Shown here: in pieces, positions 1 to 9,337 of the stretch
Position numbering within the stretch: position 1 is the first letter of the stretch
Layout: every line of letters starts with the position of its first letter
Assembly: GCA_046350375.1 (NCBI GenBank)
Contig: JAXMAO010000008.1
Location: 1 to 64,000, forward strand
Length of the DNA stretch: 64,000 nucleotides
Direction of reading: 5' to 3'
From: JAXMAO01 sp046350375
Lineage (GTDB): Bacteria > Planctomycetota > Phycisphaerae > UBA1845 > UTPLA1
The notes under the pieces: generated by a model
What the model saw: the letters and a program-made list of their open reading frames with translations, nothing else
What the model was told of the DNA's origin: nothing
The model's database searches: none
Made by a program: the position numbers and the translations under genes

Positions 1-243
1 GACGCGACCCACGGCATGCGCCGCCTGCAAGACGTCCTCGCCGCCGACTACGACCTCGTCCTGCCCGGCTGGCGGCTGAATGACGCGCGGGCCATCTCGT
101 CCGACGGCCTGGCGATCGCCGGCGTCGGCCGCAACCCCAACGGCGACGGCGAGGCCTACCTCGTCCTGCTGCCCGAGCCGGCCAGCGCCGGCCTGATGAT
201 ACTCACACTGCTCGCCCGCGCTGCGTGCCGCGTCCGGCACTGA
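1..243 (+). CDS. HAF-repeat surface protein with PEP-CTERM-like tail (5' truncated by window edge)
   Basis: The reading frame is open from the first base and stops at 241-243, so only the last 80 residues are present. They contain one HAF-type repeat (SSDGLAIAGVG followed by an EAYLVLLPEP segment). The end reads PEPASAGLMILTLL and then a short arginine-bearing tail, which is the layout of a PEP-CTERM-type sorting signal: a PEP motif, a hydrophobic stretch and basic residues. The piece is clearly paralogous to the C-terminus of the protein at 1002-2300, sharing for example LPGW, SQDGLAI/SSDGLAI and AFLVLLPEP/AYLVLLPEP. The family is secreted or surface-anchored and its function is unknown. The call is firm for the family and cannot say anything about the missing N-terminus. 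Confidence 0.75.
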   Translation, partial: DATHGMRRLQDVLAADYDLVLPGWRLNDARAISSDGLAIAGVGRNPNGDGEAYLVLLPEPASAGLMILTLLARAACRVRH

Positions 244-355
244 AGCGCCACCCCATCCGCGCAACGCTTCTCGCGGTCCGTCCCATGTCCGCCGCGTTGA
301 CGCCGGCGCGCGGCGCGCGGAGAATGGCCCGCTCACTTGCCGGAGGGACGCGATT

Positions 356-493
356 GTGAACAAGGTCGTCCGCAACGCCCGCGAAGCGCTCGAAAAGGCC
401 GGCATCCGCGATGGCATGACGATCATGTCCGGCGGGTTCGGAGAATTGCTGTCGTATTGGATTATCCACGCCGCCGGGTTGCCGCAGGCATAG
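356..493 (+). pseudogene. 5' remnant of a 3-oxoacid CoA-transferase subunit A gene
   Basis: A GTG start at 356 is preceded by a good Shine-Dalgarno run (GGAGGG at 342-347). The first 29 codons read as the N-terminus of CoA-transferase subunit A: VNKVVRNAREALEKAG, a DGMTIM strand and the nucleotide-loop motif SGGFG. After about base 441 the similarity stops. The frame continues with unrelated residues to a TAG at 491-493. A normal subunit is about 220-240 residues, so more than 85% is missing, and no subunit B is nearby. The downstream bases instead belong to a gene on the opposite strand. This is either a rearrangement scar or an assembly junction. Confidence 0.6.
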
Positions 494-870
494 GCGACCT
501 GGTTCAGCGAGTCCAGCGGCTGGCCGTCGACGCACAGACACTGACCGTTCGGCCAGAAGAGGTCGAACTCACTCTGAAGAAAGTAGCTGCTCGGGACGAT
601 CTTGGCCGAGTAACTCGGCGCGAGTTGATTGTTGATCGTGCAGACGATGTTGGCGACGAGCCGATCGGAGTCTTCGGCGTTGCAGGGCACGGTGACTGCC
701 GCCGCCGGCGTGCTGTTGCAGGCGTTGGGGCAGGTTACGAAGCGAATCTCGAGGTTGCCGCCCGCCGGCGGGTCGCTTGCGCCGACGATGATGCGGATCG
801 AGCCGGCCTGCGCGGTCGCGGCGACTACCAGAGTGACGAGGGCGGGAAGGAATCGACGGGCGGGATTCAT
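441..870 (-). pseudogene. secreted cysteine-containing protein of unknown function, 3' end lost
   Basis: From an ATG at 868-870 the minus strand encodes a signal peptide (MNPARRFLPALVTLVVAATAQA) and then about 120 residues with several cysteines (FVTCPNACN, TVPCNAED, NIVCTIN, NGQCLCVDG, AYACGNP). The paired cysteines suggest disulfides in an exported protein. I do not recognise the family. No stop codon is met: after about position 441 the frame simply reads backwards through the CoA-transferase remnant and on to the window start. The 3' end of the real gene is therefore missing. The frame is not disturbed before the junction, so the loss is a clean break rather than gradual decay. Confidence 0.6.
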
Positions 871-1001
871 GACATGGACCTCCTGTTCAGACACGGTGTG
901 TGCTGGTACATGGCTGGAACCGGGCAGGGCTGGACACGAACCCGGCCCGGAACTAGAATCAGGTGAGGGTTGCATGGGTTGATCCCCTGGGGCTTGTGAA
1001 C

Positions 1002-2300
1002 ATGAGAAGACACTGGAGCGGCGTGTTTCTGCTGGCGCCCATGTTGGGAACCAGTAGCATTTCCCGTGCCGGTGAGGCCCGTTTTCTTGCCTTGGGTGAC
1101 TTGCCGGGCAGTGTTTTTGACAGCGAAGGACAGGGAGTCTCGAACGGCGGCAGAGTGGTTGTGGGGCGTTGCAACCCTGAGAAAGGGGGTGAGGCCTTTC
1201 GGTGGACCGCCGAGACCGGCATGATCGGCCTGGGTGACCTGCCGGGGGGCGCTTTCGACAGTTGGGCCTACGACGTCTCCGCCGACGGCAGCGTCGTGGG
1301 CGGCCAGGGGACGACCCCCGGCGGCGGGCCGTTTCGCTGGACCGAAGCGACCGGCATGATCAGCCTCGGCGGCATTCCCGGCTCCGGGACGGGCGCGCAG
1401 TACGGCGGCCTCTCGGCCGACGGCACGACCGTGGTCGGCTGGGGCAATTCGCTCATTGCGGGTCAAGATGTCGCTTTTCGCTGGCGGGCCGACACCGGCA
1501 TGGTCACGCTCGGCACGCTGCTCGGGGACCAATATCCCAACACCAGCACCGCCTACGCCGTCAACGCCGACGGCAGCGTGGTCGTCGGCCGATCCAGCTC
1601 CATCCATGGCGGAGAGCCGATGCGCTGGAGCGAGACCGGCGGCATGATCGGCCTGGGGCGCATCCCCGGCGCGGCCTACGGCGGCGTCGCCCTGGCCGTC
1701 TCGAGCGACGGCTCGGTCGTCGTCGGCCAGGCCAACGGCATCGCCGGCGGCGAGGCCTTCCGCTGGACGGCCGAAACCGGCATGATCGGCCTGGGCGACC
1801 TGCCCGGCGGCATCTTCCGCAGCGGCGCGCTGGGCATCTCCGGCGACGGCTCGATCGTCGTCGGGCAGGCCCGCATCGACAGCCCGATCGGCATTCCGGG
1901 CGGCATTACCACCGCGATGATCTGGGACGCGCCGCACGGCATGCGGCAGCTCGAGGCGGCGCTCGTGCAGGACTACGGCCTGGCGCTGCCCGGCTGGTGG
2001 CTCTACGCCGCCACCGCCGTCTCGCAGGACGGCCTCGCCATCGTCGGCTGGGGCAAGAACCCGCAGGGCAACCAGGAGGCCTTCCTCGTCCTCCTGCCCG
2101 AACCGACCAGCGCCGGCCTGCTCGCCAGCGCGGCGCTGCTCTTGCGCCGCCGAGCGCGAACGACGAAATCGCGCGTTTGCCGTCGCGGCGCGCCGGAATG
2201 CCCGTCGTCTACCCGAACCGCCCGCGCTCGCGCGGCGCGCCGGGTGTCAGCAGCGGCAACTGGTAGTCGCCCATGTAGCCCTTCTGCTGGAAGTGTTTGA
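1002..2300 (+). CDS. HAF-repeat surface protein with PEP-CTERM-like motif
   Basis: An ATG at 1002 begins MRRHWSGVFLLAPMLGTSS, a signal peptide, so it is preferred to the ATG at 963. The mature protein is built of about seven HAF-type repeats of 45-55 residues, each with the pattern GLGDLPGG, a DGSVVVG strand and EAFRWT..TGMI (for example residues around 70-100 and 250-280). It ends in LLPEPTSAGLLASAALLLRRRAR, a PEP-CTERM-like signal. The frame then runs on for about 50 unusual arginine/serine-rich residues to a stop at 2298-2300, overlapping the convergent gene by 92 bases. A PEP-CTERM protein should end just after the arginine cluster, so the extension may come from a lost stop or a frame change near 2160. 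The role is unknown; it is likely exported and envelope-anchored. Confidence 0.75.
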   Translation: MRRHWSGVFLLAPMLGTSSISRAGEARFLALGDLPGSVFDSEGQGVSNGGRVVVGRCNPEKGGEAFRWTAETGMIGLGDLPGGAFDSWAYDVSADGSVVGGQGTTPGGGPFRWTEATGMISLGGIPGSGTGAQYGGLSADGTTVVGWGNSLIAGQDVAFRWRADTGMVTLGTLLGDQYPNTSTAYAVNADGSVVVGRSSSIHGGEPMRWSETGGMIGLGRIPGAAYGGVALAVSSDGSVVVGQANGIAGGEAFRWTAETGMIGLGDLPGGIFRSGALGISGDGSIVVGQARIDSPIGIPGGITTAMIWDAPHGMRQLEAALVQDYGLALPGWWLYAATAVSQDGLAIVGWGKNPQGNQEAFLVLLPEPTSAGLLASAALLLRRRARTTKSRVCRRGAPECPSSTRTARARAARRVSAAATGSRPCSPSAGSV

Positions 2301-3402
2301 ACAGCTCATCGACCGAGCGAAAGACGCGCGTGGCCGTCTCGGTCACAAACGGGCTCGGCTCGACCCGCGGCCGCCAGATCACGTACACCTCTTTCGTGGT
2401 CTCGAACGCGTGCTGCAACTCGCGCTCGACGCCGCTCGACAGCCCGGGCGTGCCCGACGGCAGCTCGGGAATGTAGCTCACGATCATGTCCGATTGGTCG
2501 ATCAGCTTGAAGTCGCGGGCGTAGATCTGCCCGTCGATGTCGCGCGCCACGCTGGTCACGTCGGGCACGCGGAAGTCGACCGGCCGGCCGTTGACGTCGA
2601 GCGTGATCGTGTCGCGCCCGGACTTGGTGGCCTCGCCGGCCTCGAACAGCAGCCGCTTCTCGTCGAGGTCGCCGGGGTCGAAACAGATGAAGTGCTCGGC
2701 CAGCGCGGCGCGGAAGCCGTCGATTTCGGCCAGCACGTCGGGCATCTTCATGACGTGCGTCATGGGGAACGACGGGTAGATCTTCTTGCGCTGCGGCTCG
2801 AACATGAGGCGGTAGAGCGACTCGGCGGTGTTGGCATCCTGCCCGCGGGCGAGCACGTAGTACGAACCGTGCCCGCGCAGCGCGTGCGAGAGAATCTCGG
2901 TCGCGAGGATCTCCTCCTCGCGCCACACCATGATGTCCTTAAGCGTGTGCGGCACGTCGTGATCGCGCACCAGCCGCTCGTGCACGGCGTCGACGTTGTC
3001 GACCAGCGTGACGTAGAGGTCGGCGTCGAAGGCGGTCATCTGGTCCCAGTCATACGCCTCGAACAGCCCGTGCTTCCAGCGGAAGGTGGCGTGCGTGTTG
3101 AGGATGATGAACTCGGAGCGCTCGGCTTCGCTCAGCAGGTCTTTGAAGACCGCGCGGCGCAGTGAGTTCAGCCGGGCGCGCGGCAGATCGAGAATGCGCC
3201 CGCGAACGATGTCGGGCGCTTCGGTGTACATGCGATCGCCGACGTGAAACAGCTTCACGTCGCGGCCGCGCTGTCGCGCCACCTGGGCGACCTTTTCGAG
3301 GAACGGTTTTTTTTCGACGCCGACCTGGCCGGTCACGACGACGCGACAGCCGGGCCGGGGGGTGCCGTTGAAGAGCGATTCGGGTTTCTTGATGGGGGTC
3401 AT
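2209..3402 (-). CDS. P-loop kinase-like protein with nucleoside-deoxyribosyltransferase-like C-terminal part
   Basis: The protein is 397 residues with a strong SD (GGAGG) just before the ATG at 3400-3402. The N-terminal third resembles adenylate-kinase/AAA-type nucleotide-binding proteins: a VVVTGQVGVEKK loop at residues 21-32, then LFHVGD, FIILNTHATF (like a Walker B strand) and LYVTLVDNV. The loop departs from the Walker A consensus: Gly before the lysine is Glu and the Ser/Thr after it is Lys. The C-terminal part has IDQSDMIVSYIPELPSGTPG, a GVERELQHA helix and VYVIW, the layout of nucleoside 2-deoxyribosyltransferase-like folds. It is soluble. Catalytic activity is uncertain, and the two-part architecture is my inference from motifs. 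Confidence 0.55.
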   Translation of the reverse strand: MTPIKKPESLFNGTPRPGCRVVVTGQVGVEKKPFLEKVAQVARQRGRDVKLFHVGDRMYTEAPDIVRGRILDLPRARLNSLRRAVFKDLLSEAERSEFIILNTHATFRWKHGLFEAYDWDQMTAFDADLYVTLVDNVDAVHERLVRDHDVPHTLKDIMVWREEEILATEILSHALRGHGSYYVLARGQDANTAESLYRLMFEPQRKKIYPSFPMTHVMKMPDVLAEIDGFRAALAEHFICFDPGDLDEKRLLFEAGEATKSGRDTITLDVNGRPVDFRVPDVTSVARDIDGQIYARDFKLIDQSDMIVSYIPELPSGTPGLSSGVERELQHAFETTKEVYVIWRPRVEPSPFVTETATRVFRSVDELFKHFQQKGYMGDYQLPLLTPGAPRERGRFG

Positions 3403-3731
3403 TCGGGCCTCCGATCAGTCCAGCGTATTCGGGCGGTAGGGGGCAATCAATCGGCTGCGCACCGGCTGCGCTGCGGCTGGTGCTTGGTCGGGGTTTGGTG
3501 CGGAACAGTCTGGGCCTGCATCGGGGTGCCGAGGGAAGTTTGACGACGTTTCGGGGCAGGAACGCCAGCGCACGTAAATGTTTACCAAATAGAGACTTAA
3601 GGCTGTCCTCGCGGCGGGCTTGAACTTTGGCCGATGGGCGTTAGTCTCTCCGGGCTGCGCAGAGGGTCGGCGGGCCGAATTGCGTGGCGGATGAGTGACG
3701 GTTGGACGGAAAGTTGGCCGTATTTTTCCGG

Positions 3732-3759
3732 TTGACAGCCCCACACCCGCCTGTACAGT
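3732..3759 (+). promoter_or_regulatory. candidate rRNA promoter
   Basis: A perfect -35 box TTGACA (3732-3737) is followed after 16 bases by TACAGT (3754-3759), which matches the -10 consensus at four of six positions. It lies about 310 bases before 16S and is the best sigma-70-type site in the region. A T-rich stretch precedes the -35. Confidence 0.6.
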
Positions 3760-3765
3760 GTGGGG
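3739..3765. promoter_or_regulatory. 8-bp perfect inverted repeat overlapping the rRNA -10 box
   Basis: CCCCACAC (3739-3746) and GTGTGGGG (3758-3765) are exact reverse complements separated by 11 bases. The right arm overlaps the last two bases of the -10 box. It could be a protein-binding operator or a hairpin in DNA. No regulator is identifiable. Confidence 0.4.
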
Positions 3766-3851
3766 CTCGCCGTGCGGGCGACTGAGCCGGTGAAAAGGCT
3801 CGGCGGACGCGTCGGCGGGGTCGGTTTCGGCGGAGAGTCGAGGCCGGCACA

Positions 3852-3870
3852 GCTCTTTGACAAGTGAACA
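3852..3870 (+). promoter_or_regulatory. boxA-like antitermination element in the rRNA leader
   Basis: GCTCTTTGACAAGTGAACA resembles the GCTCTTT boxA core often found in 16S leaders, where NusB/S10 bind to prevent early termination. It lies about 95 bases after the proposed transcription start and 200 bases before 16S. Confidence 0.45.
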
Positions 3871-4069
3871 GGGATCGCCGCAAGAACGTGAGTCCTGCTG
3901 GTGGGCGTGGTGTGCCCGCCGGCGGGTCAATGATCGGGAGCCGTCCGCTGGTCGGACGGGACCTGGTCGATCGGCGTGGCCGGATCCGCAAGGGTCTGGA
4001 GGCGCTGATGTTTGAGTAAACCATCCCGCCGGGTGGCCTGAACGGGCTATCTGGCGTGAGTCAGCAAAC

Positions 4070-5982
<1,913 letters not shown>

Positions 5983-6528
5983 ATGAGACCGACCACTCGA
6001 ACCATTCTCTGTCACAAGCTGCGATACGCCCTCTCTGGACCGCGCCCCACTCTGTTGCAGGCGGTGCGCATGACGTTCAGGCGGTCGAGCAACGCCATCG
6101 CCGCGAGCGGCACGCCGCGATGGCTTCTCTACTTCGCAACATTCGCGTGGCTGTACCGCGCATTCGTGCGGCCCGGGGCAAGCGAAACGCCGATCGAGTG
6201 GGTCGCCGGGCTGCTGCTCCTGGCGCCTATCGGCATGTTCCTTCTGGATGGCGTCTGCGGCTGGCTGGAGTTTGGTTGGCGCGCGCGGCCGATTCCCACA
6301 CTGGCCGACTTCATCGCCTGCTTCCGCCGCCTGACGGCGCTGGAACCGGACCGCACTTGCTGTTCGGAAATCGAGTTGGCGATTTTCGTCATCAGCCTGA
6401 GCGCTGTCGTGTGGTTCAGTGATCACATGACGCTTTGCCCGATCGTGTGCTGGCTGCTGGTAGGCGTGAGCTGGCTGGTGGCGCGGGGCCGAACTCGACG
6501 GGCGGGGCCGATTCATCACGCGACCTAG
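5983..6528 (+). CDS. small integral membrane protein of unknown function
   Basis: The frame has two reasonable starts, ATG 5983 and ATG 6070 (MTFRRSSN); codons before 5983 look non-coding. The protein has about four hydrophobic segments: WLLYFATFAWLY, WVAGLLLLAPIGMFLLDGV, LAIFVISLSAVVWFS and IVCWLLVGVSWLVA. It ends in a basic tail. I do not recognise the family. The gene stands between the 16S rRNA gene and menG and may be transcribed separately. The pattern of regularly spaced hydrophobic stretches supports real coding, but codon bias is weaker than in the neighbouring genes. Confidence 0.45.
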   Translation: MRPTTRTILCHKLRYALSGPRPTLLQAVRMTFRRSSNAIAASGTPRWLLYFATFAWLYRAFVRPGASETPIEWVAGLLLLAPIGMFLLDGVCGWLEFGWRARPIPTLADFIACFRRLTALEPDRTCCSEIELAIFVISLSAVVWFSDHMTLCPIVCWLLVGVSWLVARGRTRRAGPIHHAT

Positions 6529-6593
6529 CCCGCTGGACTGACTCCTTTCGCGCGCTGTGAACCGCGGCCGCGCGGTCGAAGAATCCGCCTACA

Positions 6594-7418
6594 ATGTCGG
6601 GCGTGTCCACGCTTCCCGCACCGCAGACCGGCTCCGTGCTGCCTGCATCGGCAAACCTGGCCTCCGAGCCGGCCAGCCGTGCCGGTGCGCCGATCGGCTG
6701 GGATGCGCAGCGCCTTTCCGATCCGCACGGTCAGCCCGACAAGGCGGCCCGCGTGCAGGCGATGTTCGACGCCATCGCGCCCACCTACGAACGGGTGAAC
6801 CGCGTGGCGTCGGCCGGGCGGGATCGCGCGTGGCGGCGCCGCGCGGTGGCGCTGGCGGCCGTGCGGCCGGACGACGTGGTGCTCGACGTTGCGTGCGGCA
6901 CGGGCGACCTGGTGCGTGGATTCGCGGCGGCCGGCGCGCGGCGCGTGGTGGGGCTGGACTTCGCCGCGGGAATGCTGCGGCTGGCGGCCGATCGACCGGC
7001 GGCGCGGGCGGCGTGGTGTCGGGCGGATGCGTTGCGGCTGCCGTTCGCGGCGGGGTCGTTTTCGATTGCGAGCTGCGCGTTCGGGGTGCGGAACTTCGCC
7101 GAGCTGTCGGCGGGGCTGGCGGAGATGTCCCGCGTGCTTCGGCCGGGCGGACGCGTCGTGGTCTTAGAGTTTGCGCTGCCGGGCAACCGGTTGATCCGGG
7201 CGGTGTACCAGGCGTACTTTCAACGGGTGCTGCCGCGGCTGGGGGCGTGGCTGTCGGGCGACGCGACCGGCGCGTACCGCTACCTGCCGCGGTCGGTCAG
7301 CCATTTCGCCGGGCCGGAGGAACTGTCGGCAGCGCTCGGCCGCGCGGGGTTCGAGCGGCTGACGGCGCACGCGCTGACGCTGGGCGTGGCGTACGTTCAC
7401 ATCGGATACAAGCCATGA
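6594..7418 (+). CDS. menG: demethylmenaquinone methyltransferase (UbiE/MenG family)
   Basis: This is a class I SAM-dependent methyltransferase that adds the last C-methyl group in menaquinone (or ubiquinone) synthesis. Family signatures are all present: MFDAIAPTYERVNRV near residue 63, the SAM loop VLDVACGTGD, GLDFAAGML, the DALRLPFAAGSFS segment ending in FGVRN, PGGRVVVLEF and the late YRYLPRSV motif. The first 50 residues are an extra, low-complexity extension compared with the usual 230-250 residue family. ubiX lies two genes downstream on the same strand, supporting a quinone-related cluster. Planctomycetes mostly use menaquinone, so menG is the likelier role; this is inference. Confidence in the family is high. 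Confidence 0.9.
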   Translation: MSGVSTLPAPQTGSVLPASANLASEPASRAGAPIGWDAQRLSDPHGQPDKAARVQAMFDAIAPTYERVNRVASAGRDRAWRRRAVALAAVRPDDVVLDVACGTGDLVRGFAAAGARRVVGLDFAAGMLRLAADRPAARAAWCRADALRLPFAAGSFSIASCAFGVRNFAELSAGLAEMSRVLRPGGRVVVLEFALPGNRLIRAVYQAYFQRVLPRLGAWLSGDATGAYRYLPRSVSHFAGPEELSAALGRAGFERLTAHALTLGVAYVHIGYKP

Positions 7419-7461
7419 GCGGCGCGGCGGGACAACGGCGCGGGGCCGGAGCGGGCGCGGC

Positions 7462-9321
7462 ATGAGTCGGCGGCTGGAACGATTTCGGGCGCGGCGGGAA
7501 GAGGCGTGGGTGGACGTCTGGACGCGGACGTCGCCGAAGTATCGCATTCGCGCGGTGCTGCTGCTGGTAGTGACGGGGCTGCTCTTTGCGGGGTTGTGCG
7601 TGTTTGCGTTCTGGCTGCGGACGGGGGCGTACACGCCGTGGCGGTTCTCGGGCTATTGGCCGCTGCTGGGGCAGTCGTTCAATCCGGTCGGGGCGAACCA
7701 GATCACGCTGGTGGACTTCCTGCTGTTTCCGATCAGCGTGGACGACGTGCCGATCCAGATTCTCATCATGGGGCTGCTTTTGGCGTCGCTGGCGTCGGTG
7801 CCGATCCTGGTGACGATTCTCTACCGGCTGCCGTGCGGGCTGGTGTTCTGCACGATGATTGCCGGGCTGGCGCTGATGCCGTGGTACGGCGCGACGATTG
7901 CGCTGGGGTGCGTGGTGGCGTCGGGGCGGCTGGTGAAGCTGCGTTTTCGATACGCGCTGGCGATCCTGGGGCTGCTGCCGGTGGTGGTCTATTTCATTTC
8001 GGCGACGCGCCGGCCGCAGAGCGCCTTTGCGGCGGCGACGACGTTCGGCTCGAAGCTGTATCTGCCGTGGGTGCTGGCGGTGCTGGGTTCGTGCGTGATC
8101 TGCGGCGTGGCGCTGTGGATCGCGCGGATCATTCAATATCGCCCGGGCGGCATCGCGCCGGTGCTGGCGGTCTTGTTTGCGCTGCCGGTGGTGCTGTTTC
8201 ACTCGCAGGTGGGGCGTGACGAGCTGGAGTATCGGCTGCTGGAGTACGAGTTCGGGCCGAACAGCGCCACGCGCTTTGTCGACGACGACCTGCGGGTGCG
8301 CGAGACGAAGGTGGCCGAGCGCCAATGGAAGGAGTCGAAGGACCGGCTGTTTGCGTCGGTGCTGCGGCGGCGGATCGAGCAGCAGTCCGAGGCGGCGTTC
8401 GACCAGCTGGCGGAGGACCGGGCGGCCGGCGTGGCGGCGTGCGACGAGTTCATGGCGAACTTCAAGGAGTCGCGCTACGTGCCGTGCGTGCTGCTGCTGA
8501 AGGGTCGCGCGATGGACCTGTCGATCGACGAGTCGGCGCTGGCGCGGTGGGATCGCATCGAGCACGTCTGGTCGATGCCGTCGGAGCGGGCCCGCTCGGT
8601 CTGGCAGTCGCTGGCGAACAAGTATCCCGAGAGCGATCCGGCGGCGGTGGCGCTCAACCGGCTGGCGATCTACGCGATCCGCGAGAGCCGGTTCGGCGAT
8701 GCCGAGACGCTGCTCAACACGCTGGTGGAGCGGTTCGACGCGCGCGGCGAAAGCGAGGTTCGCCGGGCCGATCGCAGCTCGTGGATGATGCGGCAGCCGG
8801 CGTGGAACGCGCTGGGGATCGATCTGCCGGCCGAGGTGCGCCAGGCGCGGCGGGCGATCGAGACGATCGCGTGCTGCAAGGCGGAACGGCCGACGCCGTT
8901 TGACGCGACCGCGCCGGACCTGGGCGCGCGGAGCGGCCCGGCGGTGCATCCGCTGGCGGCGCTCTACTCGCTCGATCCGCACCATCCGCTGTTTGGACAG
9001 CACCTGGCGGAGTTGGCGATCGGGTTTCCGTGGTCGGAGCTGCGGCCGGCGCTGGTGGCGCGGCAGGCGATTCTGGAGGAGTCGCCGGCGGCGCAGCTGG
9101 AGTGGCTGGCGCAGGAGTCGGCGGTGTGCAGCGGGCACGCGGGGTGTGCCGAGGTGCTGCTGCGGCAGGCCGAGGCGCTGCACGCGCTGTCGCGGTTCGC
9201 CGACGCGGGGCGGCTGTATGAGCAGGTGCGCGACGACTATCCCGGTTCGTGCTGGGCCGACGAGGCGCGCCAGCGGCTCGGGGCGCTGACGCTGCTGGGC
9301 AAGGGTCGGCCGGCGGCGTAA
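7462..9321 (+). CDS. polytopic membrane protein with TPR-like cytoplasmic or periplasmic C-terminal half
   Basis: The protein has 619 residues. The first 260 contain about seven hydrophobic helices, such as AVLLLVVTGLLFAGLCVFAF, IQILIMGLLLASLASVPILV, LVFCTMIAGLALM and LPWVLAVLGSCVICGVALWI. The rest is soluble and helical, with TPR-like spacing in NRLAIYAIRESRFGDAETLL and AEALHALSRFADAGRLYEQV. A similar last repeat (YPGSCWADEARQRLG) is often seen in tetratricopeptide outer-membrane assembly proteins. It starts 43 bases after menG and ends 16 bases before ubiX, so the three are probably one transcript. I do not know its function; a link with quinone synthesis is suggested only by position. Confidence 0.7.
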   Translation: MSRRLERFRARREEAWVDVWTRTSPKYRIRAVLLLVVTGLLFAGLCVFAFWLRTGAYTPWRFSGYWPLLGQSFNPVGANQITLVDFLLFPISVDDVPIQILIMGLLLASLASVPILVTILYRLPCGLVFCTMIAGLALMPWYGATIALGCVVASGRLVKLRFRYALAILGLLPVVVYFISATRRPQSAFAAATTFGSKLYLPWVLAVLGSCVICGVALWIARIIQYRPGGIAPVLAVLFALPVVLFHSQVGRDELEYRLLEYEFGPNSATRFVDDDLRVRETKVAERQWKESKDRLFASVLRRRIEQQSEAAFDQLAEDRAAGVAACDEFMANFKESRYVPCVLLLKGRAMDLSIDESALARWDRIEHVWSMPSERARSVWQSLANKYPESDPAAVALNRLAIYAIRESRFGDAETLLNTLVERFDARGESEVRRADRSSWMMRQPAWNALGIDLPAEVRQARRAIETIACCKAERPTPFDATAPDLGARSGPAVHPLAALYSLDPHHPLFGQHLAELAIGFPWSELRPALVARQAILEESPAAQLEWLAQESAVCSGHAGCAEVLLRQAEALHALSRFADAGRLYEQVRDDYPGSCWADEARQRLGALTLLGKGRPAA

Positions 9322-9337
9322 CGGCGGAGGGAAGGCG

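Larger units (their letters stand above)
3403..4069 (+). other. rRNA upstream region and 16S leader (no gene)
   Basis: These 667 bases between the divergently read P-loop gene and 16S hold no convincing coding frame. They contain a candidate rRNA promoter at 3732-3759, an inverted repeat over its -10 box at 3739-3765, and a boxA-like antitermination element at 3852-3870. From the promoter to the mature 16S end leaves about 300 bases of leader, a usual length for a processed precursor. AT-richer bases just upstream of the -35 (TATTTTTCC at 3721) could act as an UP element. Confidence 0.6.

Noticed and set aside
867..1937. A 356-residue minus-strand open frame opposite the HAF gene
   Set aside because: It is the antisense of HAF repeats: the same repeated A/G/D/H-rich pattern as expected from GC-rich codons, with no own family signal.
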